Positions 34,804 through 44,535 of a stretch of DNA of 48,451 nt are shown here, piece by piece. This stretch comes from Arthrobacter cavernae (GTDB lineage: Bacteria; Actinomycetota; Actinomycetes; Actinomycetales; Micrococcaceae). The stretch spans positions 1 to 48,451 of the forward strand of contig NZ_JAFNLL010000043.1 in the NCBI RefSeq assembly GCF_017368795.1, given 5' to 3'. Numbering within the stretch: the stretch's first letter is position 1; each line of letters begins with the position of its first letter. A model generated the notes under the pieces. The model saw only the letters and a program-made list of their open reading frames with translations. It ran no database searches and was not told the DNA's origin. A program made the position numbers and the translations under genes.

Positions 34804-35190
34804 ATGGCAAGTCTTGGCGAACTGGAACGGGCAGTCATGGACCTGCTCTGGGCAGGCCACGAGGCCGCGACAGCCAATACTCTCCGCGACCTGCTGGCGC
34901 AGGACTCCGCCGCGGTGGACGGCAACGCCGGCCACCAGGGCAAGGATCTTGCGGTGACCACCGTGCTGACGGTGCTGTCCCGCCTGGAGAAGAAGGGCCT
35001 GGTGGAGCGCGAACGGGGCACCCGCCCGCACCGCTACCAGGCCGTGTCCAGCCGGGCAGACCACACCGCCGAACTCATGCACGAGGTCCTGGGATCCGCC
35101 CCGGACCGCGAGGCCGTACTGGCCCGCTTCATCGGTTCCGTCACGGAAGGCGAAGCCGCAACACTGCGCAAACTGCTCGGCTACAATTAG
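34804..35190 (+). CDS. BlaI/MecI/CopY-family transcriptional repressor
   Basis: A 128-aa winged-helix repressor. MASLGELERAVMDLLWAGHEA is the family N-terminus, the recognition helix lies in VTTVLTVLSRLEKKGLVERE with the wing RGTRPHRYQAV, and a C-terminal dimerisation helix follows (VLGSAPDREAVLARFIGSVT). BlaI proteins bind short dyads as dimers and are inactivated by cleavage when a paired membrane metallopeptidase is activated. That peptidase gene starts 5 bases downstream. The three dyads between this gene and cydA make the bd oxidase operon the likely target, along with its own promoter. No beta-lactamase gene is in the window. Confidence 0.9.
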   Translation: MASLGELERAVMDLLWAGHEAATANTLRDLLAQDSAAVDGNAGHQGKDLAVTTVLTVLSRLEKKGLVERERGTRPHRYQAVSSRADHTAELMHEVLGSAPDREAVLARFIGSVTEGEAATLRKLLGYN

Positions 35191-35195
35191 CCACT

Positions 35196-36182
35196 ATGTT
35201 CTGGACCTCATACTTCCTGGCGGTCCTGGCATTGATTCTGGCGTGGCCTGTGCCCGTGCTTTTATCGCGGGCCCAATGGCCGGCACGTTCCCCCTTTACG
35301 GCCATGGTGCTGTGGCAAGCGATCGCATTGGCCGGTGGGCTCTCGATGATCGGCGCCATGCTCGTCTACGGGCTTGAACCGATCGGCGAGAACCTCATCG
35401 CCGGGCTCCGCGGACTCGCCGGCATGGTCCTGCGCAACGAGCCCACCACCGCGCTGGGCTTCTGGCACCTCTTCGCCCTGTCGGCCGCGGCCCTGCTCAG
35501 CGCGCACCTTGTGTTCACGCTGCTGCTCACCTACTACAAGATCGAGCGCCAGCGCCGCCGGCACCGGCAGCTGCTGGAGCTGCTCGCGTCACCGTCCGAC
35601 GACGGCCCGGGCACCGTGGTCATCAACCACGACTCCCCCGTGGCGTACTGCCTGCCGGGCGGCGCACGGTCAGTGACTGTCCTCTCGGACGGGCTCATGG
35701 CCGCCTTGGAGCCGGACGAACTCCGCGCCGTCCTTATCCACGAAAACGCGCATCTGAGCCAGCGGCACGACCTCCTGCTCTGGGCCTTCGCTGCCTGGCG
35801 GCAGGCGCTTCCTTGGTTCCCCACCACCCGGCTGGCCCAGACGGCGGTCAACTCCTTGATCGAAATGCTCGCCGACGACGTCGCGCTGCGGACCGAAAGC
35901 AAAGGCACGCTCATCAAGGCCATCGCCATCGTCGCCAGCGGCTCCCCGGCACCGGGCGCGGAGCGGGGGCCGCTGGCAATGGCGGGAACCGGCGTCGAGG
36001 ACAGCGCCCTGAGCGCCACCGGCGGCGCCGATTCACCGCGTACGACGGCGTCACGCGTCAGCCGCCTGCTCTCACCGAAGCCGCCGCTTGCCAGAGGGCT
36101 GCGCGCCCTGGTGCTGGCGGCGTCGGCGATGCTGCTGGCAGTGCCCACGGCTCTGCTGATCGTTCCCGGCCTGCTGGGCTGA
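35196..36182 (+). CDS. M56-family membrane zinc metallopeptidase (BlaR1-type protease part only)
   Basis: A 328-aa protein with membrane helices at about residues 2-24, 36-60, 86-114 and 297-328, and a cytosolic zinc protease domain between the last two. The HExxH site is His182-Glu183-His186 (LIHENAHLSQRHD), and Glu223 in LIEMLADDVALR is the likely third ligand. Unlike BlaR1 or MecR1 it lacks the extracellular penicillin-binding sensor domain, so its trigger is not beta-lactam binding in the usual way. It follows the BlaI-like gene by 5 bases with no strong ribosome site, implying coupling, and it probably cleaves or destabilises that repressor. Confidence 0.9.
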   Translation: MFWTSYFLAVLALILAWPVPVLLSRAQWPARSPFTAMVLWQAIALAGGLSMIGAMLVYGLEPIGENLIAGLRGLAGMVLRNEPTTALGFWHLFALSAAALLSAHLVFTLLLTYYKIERQRRRHRQLLELLASPSDDGPGTVVINHDSPVAYCLPGGARSVTVLSDGLMAALEPDELRAVLIHENAHLSQRHDLLLWAFAAWRQALPWFPTTRLAQTAVNSLIEMLADDVALRTESKGTLIKAIAIVASGSPAPGAERGPLAMAGTGVEDSALSATGGADSPRTTASRVSRLLSPKPPLARGLRALVLAASAMLLAVPTALLIVPGLLG

Positions 36183-36226
36183 CCCGGCCGCGCCGGCCCG
36201 ACATCGGGGACCCCGCGGGAAAGCCG

Positions 36227-38335
36227 TCAGGCGTCGATGCGTTCCCGGTCCAGGGTTGCCGCACCGGCGATGATGAATTCCTTGCGCGGGGCGACGTCGG
36301 AACCCATCAGCAGATCGAACACTTCCTCGGCCCGCTGGGCGCTCTCGATGCCCACCTTGCGCAGCGTGCGGTGGCGCGGATCCATGGTGGTTTCCGCGAG
36401 CTGCTGCGCATCCATTTCGCCCAGGCCCTTGTAGCGCTGGATCGGCTCCTTGTAGCGCTTGCCTTCCTTGGCAAGCTTGGCCAGGAGCACGTGCAGCTCG
36501 GCCTCCGAGTACGTGTAGATCATCTCGTTGGCCTTCTGGCCCGGGTTGATGACCTCCACGCGGTGCAGCGGCGGCACGGCGGCATAGACGCGGCCCTGCT
36601 CCACCATGGGACGCATGTAGCGGAAGAAGAGCGTCAGCAGCAGGGTGCGGATGTGGGCGCCGTCGACGTCGGCGTCGGTCATGAGGATGACTTTGCCGTA
36701 GCGGGCGGCGTCGATGTCGAAGCTGCGGCCGGATCCCGCTCCCACCACCTGGATCAGGGCGGCGCATTCGGCGTTGTTGAGCATGTCGCCCACCGACGCC
36801 TTCTGGACGTTAAGGATCTTGCCCCGGATGGGCAGCAGGGCCTGGAAGTCCGAGGAGCGGGCCAGCTTGGCCGTGCCCAGGGCCGAGTCGCCTTCCACGA
36901 TGAACAGTTCCGAACGTCCGACGTCGTCCGTGCGGCAGTCTGCAAGCTTGGTGGGCATTGAGGAGGTTTCCAGGGCGTTCTTGCGCCGCTGGGTTTCCTT
37001 GTGGACGCGCGCCGAGATGCGCGATTTCATTTCGCTGACGATCTTTTCCAGCAGCAGGGCCGACTGGGCCTTGTCGTTGCGGTTGGCGGAGTTCAGCCGG
37101 GTGGTGATCTCCTTCTCCACCACCTTGGCGACGATCGCCCGGACGGCGGAGGTGCCGAGGATTTCCTTGGTCTGTCCCTCGAACTGCGGCTCGGCCAGGC
37201 GGACCGTCAGCACGGCGGTGAGCCCGGCCAGGACGTCGTCCTTTTCGATCTTGTCGTTGCCGGCCTTGAGCTTGCGGGCGTTGGTTTCCACGGCCTTGCG
37301 GAACGTCTTCAGGAGCGCCGCCTCGAAGCCGGCCTGGTGCGTTCCGCCCTTCGGCGTGGCAATGATGTTGACGTAGCTGCGCATGGTGGTCTCGTAGCCG
37401 ATGCCCCAGCGCAGCGCGATGTCCACTTCGCAGTCACGCTCGACCTCGGCAATCTTGCTGTGGCCGTTTTCGTCCAGGACGGGGACGGTCTCCTTGAACT
37501 TGCCTGCGCCGTGCAGCCGCCAGACGTCCGTCACGCCCGCGTCGGCGGCGAGGAATTCGACGAACTCCGAGATGCCGCCGTCGTGGTGGAAGACCTCTTC
37601 GTGGCTGCCGTGTTCGCCCGGGGTGCCGGGCAGCCTGCGCTCGTCCCGGACCGTGATCTTCAGGCCGGGGACCAGGAAGGAGGTCTGGCGGGCGCGGGCC
37701 GCGAGCTCGTCATAGGAGAACTTGGCGTCGGGGGTGAAGATCTGCCGGTCCGCCCAGTAGCGCACCCGGGTGCCGGTGACGCCGCGCTTGGCCTTGCCGA
37801 CGACGTCGAGCACGGAGTCTTCGACGAACGGCTCGAAGGGCGCGGCCGGGTTCGGCTTGGAGCCGGTGTCCTTGAAGCGGCCGGGCTCGCCGCGGCGGAA
37901 GGCCATCTGGTAGGTCTTCCCGCCGCGGTCCACTTGGACGTCGAGGCGCCCGGAAAGGGCATTGACCACCGAGGCGCCCACGCCGTGCAGGCCGCCGGAG
38001 GCGGTGTAGGAGCCTCCGCCGAACTTGCCGCCGGCGTGCAGTTTCGTGAAGACGACCTCGACGCCGGTGAGTCCCGTCTTGGGTTCGACGTCCACCGGGA
38101 TGCCGCGGCCGTCGTCGTGGATCTCTACCGAATTGTCCGCGTGCAGGATGACCTTGATGTCGTGGCCGAAGCCGGCGAGGGCCTCGTCAACGGAGTTGTC
38201 GATAATTTCCCAGAGGCAGTGCATGAGGCCGCGCGAGTCCGTGGAGCCGATGTACATGCCGGGGCGCTTGCGGACCGCTTCCAGACCCTCCAGCACAGAC
38301 AGATGCCGGGCGTTGTATTCAGAACTCGGTGCCAC
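36227..38335 (-). CDS. parE: DNA topoisomerase IV subunit B
   Basis: A 702-aa ATPase subunit of topoisomerase IV. The GHKL ATP site is visible as EIIDNSVDEALAG, DDGRGIPVD and GLHGVGASVVNALS. The TOPRIM domain has SELFIVEGDSALGTAKLARS and MTDADVDGAHIRTLLLTLFF, with the Mg2+-binding Asp residues. The EGDSA box continues LG rather than GG as in most gyrases. The start is GTG at 38335 with AAGGAG 10 bases upstream. The length and C-terminal RYKGLGEMDAQQLAETTMDP are normal. It pairs with the distant parC and converges with the M56 gene. Confidence 0.95.
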   Translation of the reverse strand: MAPSSEYNARHLSVLEGLEAVRKRPGMYIGSTDSRGLMHCLWEIIDNSVDEALAGFGHDIKVILHADNSVEIHDDGRGIPVDVEPKTGLTGVEVVFTKLHAGGKFGGGSYTASGGLHGVGASVVNALSGRLDVQVDRGGKTYQMAFRRGEPGRFKDTGSKPNPAAPFEPFVEDSVLDVVGKAKRGVTGTRVRYWADRQIFTPDAKFSYDELAARARQTSFLVPGLKITVRDERRLPGTPGEHGSHEEVFHHDGGISEFVEFLAADAGVTDVWRLHGAGKFKETVPVLDENGHSKIAEVERDCEVDIALRWGIGYETTMRSYVNIIATPKGGTHQAGFEAALLKTFRKAVETNARKLKAGNDKIEKDDVLAGLTAVLTVRLAEPQFEGQTKEILGTSAVRAIVAKVVEKEITTRLNSANRNDKAQSALLLEKIVSEMKSRISARVHKETQRRKNALETSSMPTKLADCRTDDVGRSELFIVEGDSALGTAKLARSSDFQALLPIRGKILNVQKASVGDMLNNAECAALIQVVGAGSGRSFDIDAARYGKVILMTDADVDGAHIRTLLLTLFFRYMRPMVEQGRVYAAVPPLHRVEVINPGQKANEMIYTYSEAELHVLLAKLAKEGKRYKEPIQRYKGLGEMDAQQLAETTMDPRHRTLRKVGIESAQRAEEVFDLLMGSDVAPRKEFIIAGAATLDRERIDA

Positions 38336-38555
38336 TCGCGGTGCGCTCCTTCAGGGATATATCAAGGCAAACAGTGCTCATACTAGGCTAGCCGCCCCGG
38401 CCTTGTGGCATGGGCTGCGACGCCCGAACGTGCCGGACGCCACTTCCCTGCGTTACGCACATGTGATACGCGGACAGCGAACGTGATCCATCCTTGGCAT
38501 GGTTTGGCTACGAATACTGGTTATATGGATATACAGAACTACTAAGGAGGCCGAC

Positions 38556-38777
38556 ATGACAACAGCAGTTGCAGACCGCACGCTCAACGCAGTTGACCGG
38601 TGCGATCGTTGCGGGGCACAAGCATATGTCCGCGCTGTACTCGAATCCTCCGGTGGGGAGCTGCTCTTCTGCGGCCACCACGCACGCGCAGTTGAGGCCA
38701 CGCTCCGGCCAATGACCTCCGACTGGCACGATGAGACGGGCCGCCTCAGCGAGAAGGCACCCGTCCCGGTCGACTAG
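38556..38777 (+). CDS. DUF7455 small zinc-ribbon-like protein
   Basis: A 73-aa protein with CDRCGAQAYVRAV and LLFCGHHARAVEATL, a CxxC-x(n)-CxHH pattern suited to one zinc ion. AAGGAGG (38544-38550) is 5 bases before the ATG at 38556. The frame opens at 38499 but the earlier codons have no ribosome site. Small proteins of this type accompany the principal sigma factor region in many actinobacteria. Function unknown. Confidence 0.88.
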   Translation: MTTAVADRTLNAVDRCDRCGAQAYVRAVLESSGGELLFCGHHARAVEATLRPMTSDWHDETGRLSEKAPVPVD

Positions 38778-38819
38778 ACGGGATGGCGCCGGCGCACCAC
38801 GCCGGCACACAACTTCACA

Positions 38820-38860
38820 GCATCAGGGCTTCTCCTACCAGGAGGGGCCCTGATGCTTTT
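38820..38860 (+). terminator. Rho-independent terminator after the DUF7455 gene
   Basis: GCATCAGGGC (38820-38829) pairs with GCCCTGATGC (38847-38856), with further pairing of TCTCCT and AGGAG inside, and is followed by TTTT. This is one of the cleanest intrinsic terminators in the window. Confidence 0.85.
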
Positions 38861-38886
38861 AATACGCATCACGGTGGCAAAACAGA

Positions 38887-38920
38887 GCGGGCCCCTCCGG
38901 AAAACTCCGGAGGGACCCGC
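38887..38920 (-). terminator. Rho-independent terminator of the sigma factor gene
   Basis: GCGGG-x-CCCTCCGG (38887-38900) and CCGGAGGG-x-CCCGC (38907-38920) form a 13-bp stem with one internal mismatch. On the minus strand a TTTT follows a few bases later. It lies 22 bases past the sigA stop. Confidence 0.82.
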
Positions 38921-38942
38921 ACACGTTCAAAGCCGGGACGCT

Positions 38943-40259
<1,317 letters not shown>

Positions 40260-40490
40260 AGAAAACCTTTCTAGCGGCGGTCTGTGGAATCACCATACGG
40301 GCAACACCACTATGACCCTGTCAAGTCCGCGATCAACATCAAATGCGGGAGCCACCTGCAGAGCCACTAAGTAGAACTCCCGACGGCACCGTAATGTTCC
40401 CTGGTTCAGGGGCATTTCGGGCACTTGATACACGGACCCAACCGGGTCTCGGCAACCATTGTCTCACGGTTTTTCCGAATCGGAAGGCGG

Positions 40491-40520
40491 GGCACGGCCG
40501 TCAACTCAGGCGGCCGTGCC
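40491..40520 (-). terminator. Hairpin overlapping the DUF4192 stop codon
   Basis: GGCACGGCCG (40491-40500) and CGGCCGTGCC (40511-40520) pair perfectly with the TGA stop (40506-40508) in the loop. The next bases on the minus strand include the 13-bp palindrome TTCCGATTCGGAA (40473-40485), and then the sigA promoter region begins. No T-tract, so termination strength is uncertain. Confidence 0.5.
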
Positions 40521-41750
40521 GCCAAACTTCCGCCATGCCGCCTCACGCCGCCGCGCCCAGCCGCAAATCGTCCCGCGCCGCACCACCTCGCCAAGGAGCT
40601 CGGCGAGGCGGTAGCCGGGTTGTTCGGCGTCGGCCCGGACGAAGTGGCCGTGGGCGAACGAACCGCTCCCCTTGCACCAGTGGATCCATCCCTGCAGGGT
40701 CAGGATTGCGGCGAGGGCTTCGCCACCACCGGCGTCGCGCAGGCCGAAGAGGACGGTTTCCAGCCGTTCCATCCGGGGCCAGTCCGGGATGTCGGGGCGG
40801 AGCCCGAGGAGTACATCTCCGTAGCTGAGAGGACCGGCGTCCTCGTCCGTGGCACCCGCAGTCTCGGCACCCGCAGTCTCGGGACCGGCGGTCTCAGAAC
40901 CGGCAGCCTCGCCCGCGCCTGCCAGGTCCGGAATGTCGAGGGGCGGTTCGTCGTCAGTGGCGGTGAAGTACCCGAAGGCTTCGGCTCCGCCGCGGGCCGC
41001 TGCGGTGCCCGCGGCGGCCATCACCGCCACGGCATCCCGCCAGGCCGGAACCCGCAGGCTGGCACGCAGGAAGCCAAGCAGCTCCGGCGTCAACGGGGCG
41101 CCCGGCCCGTCGAGGACCCGGCACCAGAGCTCCAGCACGGCGTCCAGGGACCGGCGGCTCCGCCAACGCCGCAGCATCTGCAGAAGGTGCCGCTCCTCGG
41201 AATCCAAGGCGCCGCGGCTGCGTGGGTCCGCGCCACGCGGCATGCCCGTGAACAGCGGAGCGGCCACATTGCTCCCCCGGTACACCATTTCGGCGTTGAG
41301 CCTGCTGTCCCGGATCTGCTCGACCGGCCGTCCCGGCGCCGGGCAGCACTCAGCGTCGGTGCAATACGCGCTCCGCCAGTACTCGGATCCGACAAACCAG
41401 GCCTCGCGGACGCAGGGTCCGCCGCCGAGCACTTCCTGGAGCTCCGCCAGCAAGGGCATATTGCGTTCCAACAAGGTTCCGTCCTGCCAGCCCGCATCAG
41501 TAAAGACGGCCAGCAGGACGCCGTCGGCGCGTTCATCGGCGGCGAGGTAGTCCCGTACCCGGGCGGCAAAGAGCGGCAGGATGCTCCGTGATCCGCTGGC
41601 GGGCAAGTCCACCCGCAAGGTGGCGCCCAGAGTGTTGCCCTGCATGGTGATGGCAACGAGGCTGTCGGCGGGCCAATAGCCCAGCACGTGCGGAATGAAA
41701 CCCAGAACGTCCTCTGGCTGGCTGATGGTCATGCGCTCTTTGGAAGTCAT
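40506..41750 (-). CDS. DUF4192 family protein
   Basis: A 414-aa soluble protein of the actinobacterial DUF4192 family. It begins MTSKERMTISQPEDVLGFIP and HVLGYWPADSLVAITM, the best conserved part, and contains a Cys-rich element AYCTDAECCPAPGRP around residue 140. Residues about 280-300 are a short tandem repeat (ETAGP, ETAGA) encoded by 15-bp units, then the C-terminal domain follows with WIHWCKGSGSFAHGHFVRA and GYRLAELLGEVVRRG. Function is unknown and no membrane segment is visible. It has its own hairpin downstream and is separated from the MFS gene by a terminator. Confidence 0.88.
   Translation of the reverse strand: MTSKERMTISQPEDVLGFIPHVLGYWPADSLVAITMQGNTLGATLRVDLPASGSRSILPLFAARVRDYLAADERADGVLLAVFTDAGWQDGTLLERNMPLLAELQEVLGGGPCVREAWFVGSEYWRSAYCTDAECCPAPGRPVEQIRDSRLNAEMVYRGSNVAAPLFTGMPRGADPRSRGALDSEERHLLQMLRRWRSRRSLDAVLELWCRVLDGPGAPLTPELLGFLRASLRVPAWRDAVAVMAAAGTAAARGGAEAFGYFTATDDEPPLDIPDLAGAGEAAGSETAGPETAGAETAGATDEDAGPLSYGDVLLGLRPDIPDWPRMERLETVLFGLRDAGGGEALAAILTLQGWIHWCKGSGSFAHGHFVRADAEQPGYRLAELLGEVVRRGTICGWARRREAAWRKFGGTAA
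40851..40910. repeat. Four 15-bp tandem units inside the DUF4192 gene
   Basis: GGCACCCGCAGTCTC occurs twice exactly (40851-40865, 40866-40880), then twice in diverged form (40881-40895, 40896-40910). The units are in frame and encode ETAGA-like pentapeptides in a linker between two domains. Confidence 0.88.
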
Positions 41751-41828
41751 GGTTCCAGCATCGGCAGCGCCGGCGGGGCCGGACAGACTGCAGCCGCCCT
41801 ATGTGGACAAGGCAAAAGAAAGCCTGTT

Positions 41829-41855
41829 GTGGAGGACGGGTCCGGCGTCCTCCAC
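41829..41855 (-). terminator. Terminator after the MFS gene
   Basis: GTGGAGGAC (41829-41837) and GTCCTCCAC (41847-41855) form a perfect 9-bp stem, 27 bases past the MFS stop. A T-rich stretch (CTTTCTTTTG) follows on the minus strand. Confidence 0.82.
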
Positions 41856-41881
41856 CTGCCGCCACACCGCGCCTTCGGCCG

Positions 41882-43240
41882 CTATGCCGTGGGGCTGTCC
41901 TGCTTGTCGGAACGGATCCGGCGCCGTTCAATCCTGCTGCGCCGCTGTTCCAGCAGCGTGCTCAGCAACGGCGGTACGTGGACGCCCTGCGCCGCCATCT
42001 GCCGGCGCACCTTGCGGCGGGTCACCACGATCAGCACGGTGCCGAGGCCAAGAAGCAGGAAGTGCACGCTGAAGGCGATCCGGAAAGGGGCCAGGCCGTA
42101 GAGCTCTCCGCCTGAGAAGCCCGTGGCGTTCAGCACGTCGAGGATGAGGCCGATCAGGTAGATGGCCACGAGTGCGGCGATGAACCCGCCCACATTGACG
42201 ATGCCGGTGGCCGTGCCGATCCGGTGGGAGGGGTTGAAGGTGCGGGCAAAATCGAAGCCGATCATGGATCCGGGCCCGCCGATGGCCAGGACCACCACCA
42301 GGACGGCAAGCAGCCACAAGGGTGCCCTGTCCGGCAGGGCCAGCACGGCCGCCCAGGCCAGCACCGTGGCGAGAGTGATCAGCAGGACCATGGCGGAGCG
42401 CCGCATGGGGTGCCTGGACACGAAGCGGCCGAAGCCAGGGCCGGCCACGATGGCGGTGGCCACAAACAGTGCCATGAGCCCGGAGACCGTGGCAGTGTCC
42501 AGCCCCTGGGCTGAAATAAGGAAGGGGTACCCCCAGGTCATGGCGAAGACGTTGCCGCTGAACTGGATGGTGAAGTGGCTCCAGAGGCCCAGCCTGGTGC
42601 CAGGCTGTTTCCAGGCCCGGGACAGGGAGATGCCGGTGGCGCGCAGGCCCTGGCCCGGCTCCCGCGGAGGGTGGCCCGGAGGCGCATCGCGCATGACGGC
42701 CAGGACCAGCACGAGGGCGACCACCGACATTGCGGCGAGGCCAAGGAAGGCCGGTGTCCAGCCCACGCTCTGGAGCATCAGCGCGAAGGGCACCACGCTG
42801 AACAGCTGGCCCAGTTGACCGCTCATGCCGGTCAGCTGGGTTACGATCGGCACTTTGGCCGGAGCGAACCACAGCGGAATGAGCCGGATCACCGAAATGA
42901 AGGTCATGGCGTCGCCCGCACCCACCAGGACCCGGCCCATGACTCCGCCGGGAATGCTGTCGGCATGGGCGAGCTGCAGCTGGCCCAGCGCCATGAGCAC
43001 GGCTCCGCCGGCCACCATGGCGCGTGAGCCGAAGCGGTCAACCAGGACGCCGACGGGAATCTGGAGTCCTGCGTAGACGAGAAGCTGCAGCACGGTGAAG
43101 AAGGAGATGGCCGCTGCGCTTGCATGGAAGCGCTCGGTCGCCTCGAGCCCGGCCACGCCGAACGATGTCCGCTGGGTGACCGCCACCAGATAGGCGAACA
43201 CCCCGATTGTCCAGATGAGCCAGGCGCGGGGAGCATTCAC
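41882..43240 (-). CDS. Major facilitator superfamily transporter
   Basis: A 452-aa protein with 12 hydrophobic segments. The first loop motif of the superfamily is visible as VGVLVDRFGSRAMVAGG after helix 2, and RFVSRHPMRRSA is its counterpart in the second half. A basic cytoplasmic tail of about 50 residues ends the protein (VVTRRKVRRQMAAQG, RRSRIERRRIRSD). CATAAT lies 10 bases before the ATG with GAGGGG between. The overall pattern is like nitrate/sugar-phosphate-type MFS proteins, but the substrate cannot be assigned. Confidence 0.9.
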   Translation of the reverse strand: MNAPRAWLIWTIGVFAYLVAVTQRTSFGVAGLEATERFHASAAAISFFTVLQLLVYAGLQIPVGVLVDRFGSRAMVAGGAVLMALGQLQLAHADSIPGGVMGRVLVGAGDAMTFISVIRLIPLWFAPAKVPIVTQLTGMSGQLGQLFSVVPFALMLQSVGWTPAFLGLAAMSVVALVLVLAVMRDAPPGHPPREPGQGLRATGISLSRAWKQPGTRLGLWSHFTIQFSGNVFAMTWGYPFLISAQGLDTATVSGLMALFVATAIVAGPGFGRFVSRHPMRRSAMVLLITLATVLAWAAVLALPDRAPLWLLAVLVVVLAIGGPGSMIGFDFARTFNPSHRIGTATGIVNVGGFIAALVAIYLIGLILDVLNATGFSGGELYGLAPFRIAFSVHFLLLGLGTVLIVVTRRKVRRQMAAQGVHVPPLLSTLLEQRRSRIERRRIRSDKQDSPTA

Positions 43241-43275
43241 CCCTCAATTATGCCAGCCCGCTGTTAAAACCAGAT

Positions 43276-44220
43276 TTAAGGACGCGAGTCCTTTCGTGCC
43301 AAATAGGCCTCCACTGCGGCGCCGATGTCCTCGGCATTGGGCAGTTCATCGTTTTCGTCAGCCAGCAGCGAACGGCGGACCGTACCCTCGGCCTTTTCGT
43401 CGTAGCTGGATTCCAGCTTGGCAACCACCTGCTGGACTTCCTCCGATGCCTCGATCTGTTCGGCGATCTGGCGGCCGACTTCCCGTCCTGCCTCGCGGAG
43501 ACGGTCCGTGGGCAGCATAAGGGACGTTGCCGCACCCAGGTACTCGAGGCCGGCCACCGCGGCGGGCGGATATTCGGCTTCCGAGAGGTAGTGCGGCACG
43601 TGGATGACGTAGCCGGCCACGTTGCGTTCCGCCTCGGTGAGCCTGAGCTCGAGGATGTGGCCGATGGCCGCCGGCACCTCCACCGTGGGCTTCCAGCTTG
43701 AAATGCCCTCGATGAGTTCCGGACGGTTGCCGTGCACCGTGACACCTACGGGGCGCGTGTGCGGCACCGGCATGGGGATGGAATGGATCCAGGTCACCAG
43801 GTTGACGTCCAGCTTTTCCACGATCCCGACGACGGCACGCGAGAAGCGCTCCCACTGCAGGTCCGGCTCGAAGCCCGCGAGTAGGAGGAAGGACTGGCCC
43901 AGGCCGTCCTTCAGGCGGTAGAGCGCCAGCTTCGGCGCCTGGTAGTCCTGCAGGTGGTCCTCGACAAAGCTGATGTGCGGGCGCCGGGAGCGGTAGTCGA
44001 TCAGCTGGTCGGCGTCGAACACCGCCACCACCTCGGCGTCGGCGTCGAGCCCATCCAGCAGTTCGGCGTTGATCTGCCTGACCACATGCCCGGCGTCGGC
44101 AAAGCCGGTGAATCCCATGAGTATGTTCAGCCCCCGAAGCTCGGGGCTGTGGAACAGTTCGATGTTGCTGGCGTAGAGCGCCTCGGGGTCCAGGAGGGAG
44201 CCGGATATCCGTTCAAACAC
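43276..44220 (-). CDS. PAC2 (proteasome assembly chaperone-like) family protein
   Basis: A 314-aa soluble protein with the PAC2 fold. Typical segments are LNILMGFTGFADAGHVVRQ, LYRLKDGLGQSFLLLAGFEPD, ARAVVGIVEKL-type helix followed by VTWIHSIPMPVPHTRP, and PAAIGHILELRLTEAE. It ends in a charged helical tail. The start is GTG at 44220: AAAGGA lies 7 bases before it, and the longer open frame to 44265 adds non-conserved residues. A homologue near sigA/sigB exists in mycobacteria (Rv2714, as I recall). The chaperone role in bacteria is unproven. Confidence 0.88.
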   Translation of the reverse strand: MFERISGSLLDPEALYASNIELFHSPELRGLNILMGFTGFADAGHVVRQINAELLDGLDADAEVVAVFDADQLIDYRSRRPHISFVEDHLQDYQAPKLALYRLKDGLGQSFLLLAGFEPDLQWERFSRAVVGIVEKLDVNLVTWIHSIPMPVPHTRPVGVTVHGNRPELIEGISSWKPTVEVPAAIGHILELRLTEAERNVAGYVIHVPHYLSEAEYPPAAVAGLEYLGAATSLMLPTDRLREAGREVGRQIAEQIEASEEVQQVVAKLESSYDEKAEGTVRRSLLADENDELPNAEDIGAAVEAYLARKDSRP

Positions 44221-44535
44221 GGCATGGTCCTTTCGCGTAGGCAAGTTCGGGGGTAGCCGCCGCACGCCTGGGTTTCACACCGACGAAGGCCTGCGCAGCT
44301 CTATGTATTCTTACAACGCCATGCGCCGGGCAGGCATTCCTGAGCGCGGATGTGCTGCAGCTCTCATTTAATTGCCGTCCGGCGCAGTCGAGAGACTACG
44401 ATCGAAGCGGGCCGCCCAGGCGGCCCTGAAGACGAAGGCCGTCGTCGCAGGAGGACGGCGGACGCGCACCCGGGGCGGGCGCCAAACATGCAGCCCCCCG
44501 CCATGCAACGCAGAGAGAAGTGAGGACAGATCCTC
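44221..44535. other. Divergent region between the PAC2 gene and pepA
   Basis: No gene is seen in these 315 bases. A GC-rich palindrome, GGGCCGCC/GGCGGCCC (44409-44426), lies in the middle. For pepA, TTGCCG (44372-44377) and TACGAT (44397-44402) could be -35 and -10 boxes, with a longish 19-base spacer. On the minus strand the AT-rich AAGAATACATAG around 44300-44315 may contain the PAC2 promoter. Confidence 0.5.

Noticed and set aside
35196..36182. Beta-lactam resistance locus, suggested by BlaI- and BlaR-type genes
   Set aside because: No beta-lactamase or penicillin-binding protein gene is nearby, the peptidase lacks the penicillin sensor domain, and the operators lie on the cydA promoter.
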